Shown piece by piece: positions 1-10,995 of a stretch of 64,000 nt of DNA. Source of the DNA: Mucor racemosus (Eukaryota > Mucoromycota > Mucoromycetes > Mucorales > Mucoraceae); NCBI GenBank assembly GCA_027405735.1, contig JAPEHQ010000011.1:1984001-2048000 (forward strand), given 5' to 3'. The notes beneath the pieces are model-generated. The model was given only the letters and a program-made list of their open reading frames with translations. It made no database searches and was not told the DNA's origin. Within the stretch, counting starts at the first letter, position 1; each line of letters starts with the position of its first letter. The position numbers were made by a program, and so were the translations under genes.

Positions 1-345
1 TAAAGTACCTTAAAACAAGTAAGTTTTATTATTAAAGATTGCCAGTATAACGTATTTTTTTGTGGAGATATGAAGCCTCAAAGTTTTCAATTTTTACCAA
101 TGAAATATCTGTAAAATCTGAAACATTAGCACTGAAAACGTTATACCAACTGCAAAAAATAAGGTATTTCCGGATACGTATTTTTATATTAGAGGTAAAC
201 ATCTCAGGTATATTGTCGTATAATTTTTTCTTGGTGTTATTTAGTGGAAAGAAAATGTAGAGCAGGGATGAAAAGTGGGGCCCAGATTTCAAGGAAAAGC
301 AGTGTTTTTGAATTTCTCGTGAGATATAAAACATTTTCACAGTGT
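1..345 (-). repeat. Dispersed AT-rich repeat A, copy 1 (partial)
   Basis: This stretch is the reverse complement of parts of 25060-25450 and of 46080-46480, matching through the segments about heat-map-like phrases such as TCATATCTCTA and AACTTACTTGTTTTA. It carries no open frame that the other copies conserve, so the short frames on both strands are treated as chance. It is cut by the window edge. Confidence 0.7.
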
Positions 346-1364
346 ATTTTTCAAGTAGTTAAGAGTCTGTACTCAATTGGCTTAATAAATGATTATAATA
401 AGTCTCATTGAATAGATTGCAACTTATATAGTGGCTTTAAATTCAAATAGTAAAATTGAGGTATTTATATTGGCAGAAACTGCCTCACTATGAGAAGTGG
501 ACCAGAATCTGGACAGACCTTTCAATCCCAGATTTGGACGTTTTATGATATGAAAATATGGTTTAAAGGATTCTTTTGAAAGAAAAGCTAGAGTGAGACA
601 AATTGTAAAAAAATAGTTGGGTTTTTTAAATATGGCAAATACACAAACAATTTTTTAAATTGGTAATTTCTTACTTCTGAGATGAGATAATGGATTATTC
701 GGATTTTAGCTGTAATAATGTTTAATAAACTTTAAATAAACCTGCTTTCTATACAAATTCATACTTTTACTGTCGAAACAAATAGAAAGCAGGAGAAAAA
801 ACCATGTATTATATTCGGATTTGACGGAATACGGGATTATTTACATGCATTCATATAGTTCCTTTAAAAGTTTATTGAATCTCCCTCATAATCGTAATTA
901 CATATCAAAGTAGGCTCATGACTATTTGCTTGATTTATACATCAAATACAAAGAAAAAACTGTTCAGCACTCATCTCCTAATATACAACAAAACTCCTTC
1001 CTTTCTTTAAATATTTTGACTACACTACTCCCTGAAAATATACATTGATCTAATTGTTGATTAACCAAATTCATTATTTCATACATATATATGGTAATGA
1101 TTTGACTGATGAACAATGAAATGCATAATTCTACTTTTATCTATGAAAGAGCTGATAAAATTACAAATGGTCTATCTCTTTTGGATAATTTAATACATGT
1201 ATATTATATATATATATATATATTCATATGGGCTTGATGAATAATAACATCTCCCCTCCTTCTCCTTTATTTTGTATATTATAACACATTTGATTCTGCA
1301 TAATTATATAAAAAACCGACCATCATCGATTTCATTATTGTATACTTTCTTTTCTATAAAACCA
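346..1364. other. Intergenic, no gene seen; (TA)n tract
   Basis: No conserved frame or RNA gene is visible on either strand. A short (TA)n microsatellite lies near 1203-1222. The last 300 bases are the upstream region of the Ras gene and contain no clear TATA box. Confidence 0.6.
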
Positions 1365-2247
1365 ATGTCTAGAGCAGCTACTTTTCTTAAAGAGTAAAAT
1401 TATGATTGCCGATATATGTTTACCATAGTTATTAACATACTCTATTAGATATAAAATTGTGATGATTGGAGATGGCGGTAATACGATTAAAGTCTCTTGT
1501 AATGTCTATTGTATTAAATATAATATATATAGGTGTTGGCAAATCAGCCATGACAATACAGTTTATTCAGTCCCATTTTGTGGATGAGTATGATCCCACT
1601 ATTGAAGGTACTCGTAGTAGATTATTATTGAAAGAGCACTGCAACTAATGTGTCAGTATACGCATAGATTCATATCGTAAACAATGCTTGGTAGATAATG
1701 AGTGCGCTATGCTGGATATTCTTGATACAGCAGGACAAGAGGAGTACAGGTATGTCAAAGATATAATGTTGATCTTTCTCTAGACTTACTTTAAATATAT
1801 ACAGTGCTATGAGAGAGCAATTTATGAGAAACGGAGAAGGATTTGTCTTGATATATTCAATCACTTCATATCATTCCTTTGAACAGGTTCAAAAATTACA
1901 TGATCAAATTGCTCGAGTAAAAGATTTGGACTCGTTTCCAGTAGTTTTAGTTGGAAATAAATGTGATTTAGAACAAGATCGACAAGTTCCTGCCAGTGGT
2001 ATTAAAATACATATATGAATACACTTTGTATATCCTAATTAACGATTTTTATTAATTAATAGTTGGTAGAGCATTGGCTAAAACATACAATTGTCAATTT
2101 TTTGAAGCATCAGCTAAGCAAAGAATAAAAATAGATGAGACATTTTATGGCATGGTTCGAGAAATACGAAGAGCAAACCAAGAAAATCAAAAAAATCAAA
2201 AGCAATTTGATGAAAAGGAAGTTTCCTTATGTTGCATCCTCATGTAA
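1365..2247 (+). CDS. Ras-family small GTPase (six exons)
   Basis: Exons are 1365-1393, 1449-1477, 1533-1607, 1668-1749, 1805-1998 and 2063-2247, giving 197 residues. The protein is a membrane-anchored signalling GTPase. The P-loop GDGGVGKS is at residues 17-24, the effector segment YDPTIEDSY at 39-47, DTAGQEE at 64-70, NKCD at 123-126 and SAK at 153-155. It ends in a CaaX box, CILM, for prenylation, with a second Cys just before it. Glycines equivalent to mammalian Gly12 and Gly13 and the Gln61 equivalent (Gln68) are present; the residue equivalent to Ala11 is Asp. The start is chosen because [14 protein letters not shown] matches the usual fungal Ras N-terminus and needs two consecutive 29-base exons. 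The gene faces utp7, with only 41 bases between the stop codons. It could be a Ras1 or Ras2 type paralogue; the sequence does not decide. Confidence 0.93.
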
Positions 2248-2288
2248 AACAAAAAACAAAAAAAGAAAGAAAAGTATACATGTATATT

Positions 2289-4132
2289 TTATTCAAAAAT
2301 GTCAAGAGTTGTAAAAGGTTTATCTCTATTTTGTTCCTTTGCAGCCTTGGCTTTTTCTAATGCAATCTTCTCATCCATATCAGCCTTTTTTTTCGAAAAA
2401 ATTAATTAGCATATATAACAAGTAATAAATAATACAATATCTTACCATTTTATGATCAACAACATTCTTGGCCTTCTTACGTCTATGTCTCTTCAATGCA
2501 GAGTTTCTACCTCTCATTCTCTTCTTGTCCTTTTCTGGTGTATTTGGTGTGCTTGCCTCTTGCTCTTCTTCTCTTCTCTTCAATATCTCAGCCTTTGTTA
2601 ATCTATTAATTTTACCAATTTGTGTAGGGTCCAGCATGATCATATCAGGCTGAAGTTTATCCAATAATGTATGCACCTCAGTTTCTTGTCTTTGTCTCTT
2701 TGTTTGGAAGGGATTAGCTTCAAGTGTATCAAAGTTGGCTTCACCAGCACCAGGAATAACAATGCTCGAAATACCCTTTTGATGACCAAAACCCAACACA
2801 TCTTCATAAGGTACAAATTTAAGATCCTGTATAATTGATCCTGCTTCCAAATGTGACATATAAGGTGATTGTTGTTTTGTTCTAAATGCATCTTTCCAAA
2901 TTTGAACATGTGAATTTAATCCAACACCTAGTAGACCAGTATCTGAAATATCTAAAGACGTAGCTGTACGAGGTGTGTAATATTCTTGAAGACAGCCATA
3001 AGTACGAACATCCCAAATCTTTAATTGTCCATCTGCTCCAGATGTTGCCATATAATTTCCTCCTCTATCAACTGCAACAGCTCGCACAGGTCCGCGATGA
3101 CATTGCATTTTTACTAAAGGTGCAGGCATTGAAGGCGACCAAAGTGTTACTGTACCATTTTGATGACCGAGATGAATAACGGCATTGTAACGATTTTGTG
3201 TCATTGTATTGCAAGGTCCAAGTTTAGTACGTTTCTCTGCAACAAGCTCACCAGTAGATGTATCTTGATATTTAAGATAACCATTACTACCAATTGATGC
3301 AAGCAAATAATGGTATGGTAAAAATTCGAGTTTATCGACATAAGTGTGATTTTGGAGTCGATGAATTTCCAAGCCTGATTTATCGTAAATATATACATAT
3401 TTCTTTTGTGCTACTGCCAATAATGTTTCGTTGTGAAGCCAACTATATAAAAAAAAAGGAGAGTTTAGTTAAATTCACTGATAAATTCGAATATTAGATT
3501 TTCAACATACGTAACATCACGCACAGTTTCATTGACATGTGTTTCAAAATGGAGTCCTCCTGTTTGCCAATCGAATGCTGCAATATGGCCTTTATGACCT
3601 CCAATCAACAAATGACGGCCGTTACGGGTATAGTCAATCGAATAAGGTCCAAATTCTGGTAAATCAAGTGAAAAAATCTATGATCGATAGTGAGTTAATC
3701 GAAAGAGTTTAATTTAAACCTTGTTGTTCTTACCTTGCTGACAGTATTGACATCGAGACTAGGAGCAAGTTGATCTTGTCTAAATTTAAAGGTTTTTTCG
3801 AGGCCTTCAGCTTCCAAGAAACCGCCTTCTTCTTGCAATAACATTTCAGCTCTAGCAGCTGCACGAGCAGCATCTCTACTATTCTTTTCTTGATGAGTAA
3901 TCTTTGCCTTTAACTTTCTATCAGCAATTTTCTACAATTAACAGAGGTTAAATTCCATAGATTCGATGTCAAAAAATGTGAAATTTACTTTTGTTTCAGC
4001 AGCAGGTGCAACTCTCATATATTTCTCCTCATTTTGAACTGGTTCTTCACTTTCTGCCATCTTTTTAACTTTGGGCAAGGTATAAGTACCAGGTGCCTTT
4101 TGATTATTTCCCTTATTTTTATTCTTTGCCAT
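2289..4132 (-). CDS. utp7: U3 snoRNP / small-subunit processome WD40 protein Utp7 (WDR46/BING4)
   Basis: Exons on the minus strand are 4132-3989, 3931-3734, 3677-3511, 3442-2446 and 2384-2289 (533 residues; introns 56-68 bases). Utp7 is a nucleolar component of the 90S pre-ribosome needed for 18S rRNA processing. A Lys-rich N-terminus and a charged coiled-coil-like segment ([14 protein letters not shown] onward) precede WD-type repeats; KIWDVRTYG is a clear WD terminus. The BING4 C-terminal domain follows, with [15 protein letters not shown] and [21 protein letters not shown] very basic tail ([10 protein letters not shown]) then leads to the last short exon ending FTTLDIFE. Length and domain order are normal for the family. 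The gene converges on the Ras gene, so their 3' untranslated regions must nearly touch or overlap. Confidence 0.93.
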
Positions 4133-5524
4133 GGTTGTTTATGTGTAAAACAAAAGAAAAATCAAGGAAAAAAATCTCGAGAAATATGTAAAACTGGATT
4201 CGATAAGTATAAACAGTCGTTTAATGCGATCTCAAAGCCACTATGCCGCATAGATGCATATACAAAATGAAGGGAGTTTGCTTTTGCTCTTTCCCATTTT
4301 ATATAATAAGCTTTTGTTTTGATGCGATTGCCAATGTAGACATTTCATCTTTTCAATAATTTTTGTATGAAAATATCCACATTAAGCATATTTTGTACAC
4401 AAGTCGACATGAAGTAGCGTTTAGGAAGTGCAGTGATTTTATTGGAAATTACAATTCCAAAATAGCAGTGAAATTAAAAGTCCTTGACTTCCACTTCTTT
4501 CTTTATAGAGTTTTTTCATGCTTTTGAAAGTTTTTTTTTTCAAAATTTAAGCTATTTTTTAGTAATTAATAACATGTATTTTACATACTTGTTTTTTTTT
4601 ATCTGTAAAAAAATACTGAAAGTTGGATAAAATGTCTGTAAATTAGTATGAGCTTTTAAGCATGTTCAAATGCCGCCCTCTTTTGCTGTTCAATAGTTGC
4701 CACAAACCTGAAGCTGAAACCTGGTTAAAACAGCCTCTTAGACATCACTTAACTTCTTTCTTTGGAATGATGACAAAAATGAAGAAATTCCACCTCGCCA
4801 ACCTAAAAACATCAGGAAAAACTGGCATAATTCACACTACTTTGATCCCGAAAATGGGATTCTCAATAGTACTGTTTCTAATCCAAACAAAAAACTTTTG
4901 TTATTCAAGAAGGAAAATATTTTCCAAGCTAATTCTAATTCTTCGTAAATCTATATGAAAGCATTTATTTGCTTTTAGTTCTTCATGGAACAAGTTTTTA
5001 TGGATAAACCCAACTTTTTTACTTTTTGAATTATGTAATAATTTAGTGAGAAAACCTCAAGTTATTATCTCATTTGGCGTAATATTAATTAAAGCTGTTA
5101 ATGCCCCATGTATGTTTAGATGACAATTTGTAAAAAATATATGCGAAAGAGTGCTTTTCAGATGTGGGGAAGCGAGATTTTGCACTTGTGTGTTAAATAA
5201 CTTTTATTAATAATACCAAAGACCAACTAAATAGATGTCAATAGAATATAATTGAAATGAATAATGGATCTTACTATTTGTTGGTTAATTGAGAATAGAT
5301 GATAAAAGGTAATAATGTGATAAATGAAGGTGATTGAGTTGAATTAAGAGAAAGAAAGAGGGGAGATCAAGAATAAATAATTATGCATAAATTTATACGC
5401 AACACACTGTTGAAATTGAATTTAAACAACGATTATTTTCTGACTAAGGACTCAAACAGTTATAGAGAGGTTGCAATATGCAATTTCAACATTTATTAAT
5501 TAATTGTATATATAAATGATTACT
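4133..5524. other. Intergenic; possible coding remnant near 4740-4950
   Basis: A TATATAAAA string on the minus strand at 4296-4305 could serve utp7 but lies about 165 bases from its start. Between about 4770 and 4955 the plus strand has a hydrophilic frame (for example NDDKNEEIPPRQPKN) ending in TAA. It has no usable start and no recognised family, and is probably a decayed fragment. The rest shows nothing. Confidence 0.4.
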
Positions 5525-6298
5525 TTAGATTTCGTTTTTTTCTTTCTTTTCGTTTTCGAAATGCTTTTTGAGTGTAGGTCTATTTTGAATAGTCTTGACA
5601 AATTCTGCAAGTCGTGGATACTTAGAAGCATCAACCTTGGTATCAATATCATTATTCAATTGATGGTAAAGCAAAAAGTCAGTGTATGAAATCTGTAGAT
5701 GTAATTTTTTTTTAATTGAATTTGTATATAATTAAAATTCTATTTCATCAGTTTACATACCTCTTCACCCAAAATGTATGGACCACTCTTATCACCCAGA
5801 ATATTTTCCCAGTTAGTTTGTTGATTATCACGATAAGTAGTTTCATAATCATTCGTTATTTTAGGATCCTTGCGTACCAAAACCTCCATCCATTTATTCA
5901 TCCAATCGAGGTAGAGATCACTATATGCATCAGCCAAGCATTCATCCTCAGTATCCTTGGGAATATATTTGTTCAATTTCTTGGAAATCAACCTAAGTAG
6001 AGGAGCAGTTGAACCGTAAAACTTGCCGGACTTGGTAACCAGGTAGGGTAAGGTAGGCATACGACAACCGTTTTCAATCAACTTTTGCTTTACAGAGGGC
6101 CATTCGCTAAACGTTAATTTGATGTATTCAAATTTGACGCCAGCATCGTCAAGTAATAATTTAAGAGGCTCACCACGGCCACAAATGGCTATACAAAAAA
6201 GATAATCAGATACGTGATTTATTATTAATGTATGTATACTCACGATTATCGGTAATATTACTGAAATAGTAAACCTTGGATCCTTCGAATTCAGACAT
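5525..6298 (-). CDS. Glutathione S-transferase, sigma-like
   Basis: Exons are 6298-6244, 6188-5761 and 5692-5525, giving 216 residues, a usual cytosolic GST length. It conjugates glutathione to electrophiles or reduces peroxides. The thioredoxin-like N-terminal half opens with SKVYYFSN; the Tyr in this segment is the likely catalytic residue. GRGEPLKLLLDDAGV follows, then the cis-Pro segment CRMPTLPYL and the glutathione gamma-glutamyl-binding GSTAPLLRLI. The all-helical C-terminal half includes the usual ISYTDFLLYHQL (family: motif around an Asp capping helix 6). The first intron leaves a phase-1 junction reading ...TDNPICGRGEP. A strong TATA element lies about 62 bases upstream of the ATG. 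The sigma assignment rests on overall resemblance only. Confidence 0.9.
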
Positions 6299-6357
6299 TT
6301 TACACAATGATTTATTATATTTGTGTACAACGAGAAGCTTTTGTATGCGAAGTACAC

Positions 6358-6368
6358 CCTTTATATAG
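6358..6368 (-). promoter_or_regulatory. TATA box of the glutathione S-transferase gene
   Basis: The minus strand reads CTATATAAAGG here, about 62 bases before the ATG at 6298. That spacing and sequence fit a core promoter TATA element. Confidence 0.55.
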
Positions 6369-8180
6369 TTGTCAATTTAGTTTTTCGGGTGTCGGCAATC
6401 TGCATATGTCTATAGTCCGGAAAAAATCATGTACACTATGCTTCAAATGTAGTTAGCATAGCTATTTTGTACGGTTTTGTCATGTTAAATTGAAACTGAA
6501 AGTATCTTCGATTCGTGCTTTTCATTACACTTAATTTACGAAGCTTGCCTACCACTGTACAAACAAATAATGTTAAGGGAGTTAGACCTCTGTATTAATT
6601 AACAGTCTAACATTCATATACACATGTAAAAACAAAACGTTTCTATAACATGACCAGGGCAACTTTTGAATAGAGTTCTACACAATGTTCAATAAAATAT
6701 AAGCGTTGTGCACAGCAGATCATATCTTCTTCAATGGTTTAAGCTTGATATACTACTGTGAGAATTTCGAGATGATTTCCCATATTCTCATCCTACTCAT
6801 ATTGCTCAAATTGTGTAAGATTACGCTCTAAGATCTAATTCTAAACTAAATTGGGAGGGTGCGACGGATAAATAACAACGTTCACTGCTGAGGTATTTGT
6901 TTTTTATATATTAAGGTCATACAAACCTGCTCACATTGAAATTATGATAAACAATTTCACGCACGCTGAATCAGCAATTCTATATACACACAATAATTAT
7001 AACTATGAGGCTGACAGGAGTTATTTAGTCCTGTGCTATTACTTTTTTTAAATAATCACAAAATTATCTAGCTTCTTACCTAATTCAAATTTGCAGTAAC
7101 CGTTTATATCATCAAATCTATAGGGCCATTTGCAGGAATAAAGATTGCTGCCTATTTACATTAGCATAAAATGGCAATAGGTTGGTAGTCACCTTGATGT
7201 ATTTGACTGTGTATGTTTCTTCCTGGAATATTTGAACTTAATGCCATTAATGAGTATGCTTTTTTGCATTTATAAAGCGTTTTTTTATTTGATTTATCAT
7301 TTGCTATATATAAAAAAAACCCCCCCTGCAGTAGAATGTAAAAAATAAAAACTTTAAAAAGATACAGTTTAAATCCTTCTTTATTCCAAAAATGGATAGT
7401 GTGCAATAGGTCTATATTTCTACTCGATTTATATTAGTTGTGATTTTATTATATCTGGGAGTTGTACCGTAACTGTCAGTGATCTATCAGAATTAGGAAT
7501 AATCGAATTACCAACTTAGGACATCTGTCAAACCGTGATGTTTAACATGCAAGTCAGGCAATGCTGCATTTCGTACGTCTATCATCATGCTACTATTAAA
7601 TGATAGATGTATGATTCCATTGTCTTCATGCAATATCTATATGTTTATTCTTTTTGGTAAAGCAATTAGTCTGTTTGTGATTTTAAAGTTTATATTGACC
7701 TTCTTGATTTACATAATCAAGAAGGTCTTTTTTAATGCCTGTTTTTGACATATTTGTTAATGATTCGCATAGAGCAATCCTTACTTTGGTCTATGTGTTT
7801 CTTCAGTTTATTTTATGAATCAATTTTTGTTCATGATTCAATCTATTTTACCATATGTTAAATTACTAATACTTTCTGTATTTACTGTTAAATTCATGTT
7901 ATCTCTATTTGAATATTAGAACATGGTTTTATGTGAGGTAATATTTAATTTCTTATGTGGGGAAATAGTACCTTAGTTCAGCACAGATATAATATGTTAT
8001 GTTTCAGTAAGAATATTGCTATAAGTTATGTTTTACTATTAAATCCTAGATGGCAGGAACCAGCTACTGAATAATGGGACTTGCTGGATTTGTATATATT
8101 TGGAATATTATTGCAATTCTGATAGATCATTAAGTATTATTTATTAAACCTGAAAATATACGACAGATCCAATTAAAAGA
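6369..8180. other. Gene-free stretch with diverged copy of repeat F
   Basis: About 7350-7460 (TTAAATCCTTCTTTATT then GGATAGTGTGCAATA) is a diverged copy of a segment also at 14715-14800 and, inverted, at 60065-60120. A segment near 7920-7990 weakly matches 17650-17720. A perfect hairpin followed by T residues is listed separately. No gene is seen. Confidence 0.5.
7697..7733 (+). terminator. Perfect 13-bp hairpin followed by T6 (terminator-like)
   Basis: GACCTTCTTGATT at 7697-7709 pairs perfectly with 7715-7727 across a 5-base loop and is followed directly by six T residues. The form is that of an intrinsic terminator, or of a Pol III stop after a hairpin. In a fungal nuclear genome its function is unknown and no transcription unit is seen beside it. 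Confidence 0.4.
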
Positions 8181-8800
8181 TACTCTGCATTTTTTGTTTT
8201 AGTGAAAAATATTGATTTATTAAAGCAAAATTTAAAAAAATGTTTTATATTAAATTTTGCGCAAAATACGATTAGAATTTCGAAGTTTTTTTTGAAGATA
8301 CCCATCACTTTTTATAAGCATTTTTTACATATAATTAATGAAAATAATTTACAGCAAAATTATCTATTGACTGAGCCATTGATGAACCTTTTAGCTACAT
8401 TTTTTGTAGAGGAAACAAGATTTTTGTCTAATTTTTTTCAAATTCAGAATTTGAGATGAGGGTATATAAGGGAAAAATGGAAGCTAGAAACGAGAGTATC
8501 TCTTTGTATACATTTTTGAGGATATCTCCACGAAAAATCAATATTTTTTAAAAAAAAAAATTGGGTCCAAGAGAGCTCAACAATCTCAATAAGATGAATA
8601 TGAAAAAAATACTGCTCAATCTAACGAATATTTTGAAATTTACTACAAAAATATCAAAAAAAAAAAAAAAATAAGTGCTCAGAATTTTTTTATATCAAAA
8701 TATGTTATAGAGTACTTCAAATTAAGTAAGTTTTATTATTAGAAAATGTTAATATAGCTTAATGTTTTGCAAAGATATTAAGGTTCAAAATTTTAAGTCC
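8181..8800 (-). repeat. Dispersed AT-rich repeat A, copy 2
   Basis: The sequence is the reverse complement of about 25380-25940, for example the shared stretch around AGATATCTCCACGAAAAATCAA. Frames in it are not conserved between copies and look non-coding. Repeat I follows directly. Confidence 0.75.
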
Positions 8801-9240
8801 TTTCAGGCAGAGAAAGGTAGGTTTCTCTTTGAAAGTTATGCTTTAGTCATTCAAGAATGACTCCTAGCAAATAACAGAAAAATGTGTTATGCGTATATAC
8901 ACAGTGCAATAAGTATAATTTCAAAATTAAATTTTGAGCCATTATTTGATTTTATAAAAATTTTCAAAGAATGTCTGAAATAATCCAAACAAAAGAGTTA
9001 GAACACGTGTATGCGTTTTCTATTCTCTGCTTCCACAGCAATTCGAGGGGGCTGAAATTTTTGTAGCTCTGTAGATCAAAACTAGGCGTACCTAATATTG
9101 CAACGGGAGGTCATTTGAATCCATATTCAGTGAGAACTAGTGAGTTTACTGGCCTTAATAAGCATAAATATCAGGTAACCAACGTGTTGTTCAAACTTAT
9201 CGAATGCACAATGACCCCTGGAAGCTGATATCTGATATAC
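8801..9240 (+). repeat. Dispersed repeat I, copy 1
   Basis: The segment around TTGCAACGGGAGGTCATTTG, TGAGTTTACTGGCCTTAA and GGTAACCAACGTGTTGTTC recurs at 55600-56010 (+), 60690-60870 (+, partial) and 47990-48480 (-). Copies have diverged visibly and carry no common frame. Confidence 0.75.
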
Positions 9241-9756
9241 TTGTAGTATTTATTCATATCTATATCTATGTCGAGCATCAGCTTGCTTGGATCAGTATTC
9301 ATAGAGATTGTATTTTCAATTGTTTTCAATAAAAGTTATTACATTCACCGGTTATTTGTAAGATAATGAACCTTTTGATTTGCAATCTTTATTGATAAGA
9401 AGTCGGCTAATACCTGATCTGTGGTAACATTCTTGATTGTTCTTATTGCTCTAAAGTAAGACCCAGGAAACGGGATATGTGAGACATATCCACTTGTTGG
9501 ATTTAGCTATATGGAATAGGTTCAACTTGAATGTGTTGTGTTACTAATGTAAATAAATTGATCTGACATGGAATGTCAGAAAAATATAATTGATCCAATA
9601 CTGATCTAACAGATAAATGTAATATAGAATTTGTATATAAATAGGACAGGTTATTGATATTAAATAAAGATTATTTTCAGTTTTTGTGTGTTATTTAATT
9701 TAACAAGTTCCTTTATTAAATTAGATATTTTTTCTTGCAACAATATTTATTCTAAA
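9241..9756. other. Possible solo LTR remnant, limits unresolved
   Basis: A promoter-like TATATAAATAGG near 9634 is followed by TTAAATAAAG near 9660 and a terminal-looking AATTTAACA near 9705, the same order as in the LTRs at 14906 and 58445. I could not find a matching 5' end with a target duplication. Confidence 0.3.
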
Positions 9757-10288
9757 TGTCGCATATTTTCAAGTTTAATGAATAAGACTTAAAAAAGAAT
9801 ACAATTAAAAGAGAATGAGTAATGAATCAGTTCGTCAACTGTATAATAAAAACAAGATATCGTATATTTAGAAGATATAAAAGTATGGCCTTTTATATTG
9901 ATTTGACATTGAGATTCTGAGATGTGATTTAAGGCACTATTGAACCATTAGATCTGTTTGATAATATCTATGGATTGAAATGGATCAATCATAATTCAAC
10001 CGTTCTTAAAGTGCTTGTGAATTGCCTTGTTTCAATGCGATTCTAAATGTGCTTGGATGTTGATTTGATAGCTATTTGATTGATTAACCGCTGGGAGGAA
10101 ATAATATGGTGTCATAGTTGAGGTCCAAGAGTTCTTGGTAATTACTGGATTAAACTTGGTACGCTAGGAGTTTTTTTATATCCGATATCGAAACTTTGCA
10201 CTTCAATACATGTCATAGTCAATAGATTGTAAGATGTATTATTGATACTATAGAAGATAATAACATACGGTACTTGGTGGCAAAAACA
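9757..10288 (-). repeat. LTR family B, copy 1
   Basis: It starts TGTCGCATATTTTCA and ends CAAAAACA on the plus strand and matches the bounded copy at 45012-45540 over its whole length. TATAAAAGG and AATAAA on the minus strand indicate the LTR points leftward. No target duplication is visible: the right side joins module C directly. Confidence 0.7.
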
Positions 10289-10480
10289 TAGTATATGATT
10301 CATATTTTTGCAAATGGTCACTCTTCCAAGAAAAAAAAACCGAACAATCTCCGGAAGCGGCCATCTAATAATATTTCCAACCTTTAAATCTCTAGAAAAA
10401 ATTACCGGACAGCCCGGACGCGGCTTTTTAAATGTTCCAAGCAGCTATAAGATGCAGGTATCGAAATTTCATACAAAAAT
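10289..10480 (+). repeat. Conserved GC-richer module C, copy 1
   Basis: About 190 bases recur at 17740-17930 (+) and 59440-59650 (-). The module includes the hairpin CCGGACAGCCCGG and stays more GC-rich and more conserved than its surroundings. A frame of about 65 residues is open in all copies with few changes, but its 5' part differs and no family is recognised, so coding is unproven. Confidence 0.65.
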
Positions 10481-10779
10481 TAAGACTGGACTGTATTGCT
10501 ATTAATTATTCAAAGGCTTATTTTAAGTAAAGCATAAATACAACGTACAACATTATTAGTAGCCTAATAACGGATTTAACTTAAAAAGTATAATAAGATG
10601 ATACAACCGGATTAAAAAAAGTCCATAAAATCATAAATTTAAAGGATTTATATATATAAGCACTACGGTTGACCTGTGCTGCGCAAGATGATTTTGTTGT
10701 GCCTAGGTGGGCTGCACACTATAGCCTGATGAGTTGTTACACCCACTGAATAATGGCTAAAAAGATAACAAGGTGCACA

Positions 10780-10995
10780 TGGACACTACAAAAGAAACTG
10801 CACACGAGAATAACGAAGAGCCTGTATGTGCAGAATTATAGATTCTGTCTGTGTGCGTGGTGACATTAATCCCATGTGTGCATAATAGTAGAATTGCCCA
10901 TAAGCATATCATTATCTCTATATGTGCATAATAATAAAGTCTGACCATGAGCATAATCAGCTAATTTTATGGGCACAAATTGGTTTGTACATGAG
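10780..10995 (+). repeat. Array of degenerate CATGNGCATAA motifs, copy 1
   Basis: This copy of the spaced motif array (see 17990-18175) has one extra pair of motifs: the GC of successive motifs near its 3' part falls at 10880, 10904, 10926 and 10951. It lies between module C and the rest of repeat D. Confidence 0.6.

Noticed and set aside
4662..4958. Open frame of 98 codons
   Set aside because: No recognisable family; a different frame in the same stretch looks more protein-like, which suggests decay or chance.
8202..8459. Open frame of 85 codons inside repeat A
   Set aside because: It is antisense to other copies of the repeat and is not kept open in them.
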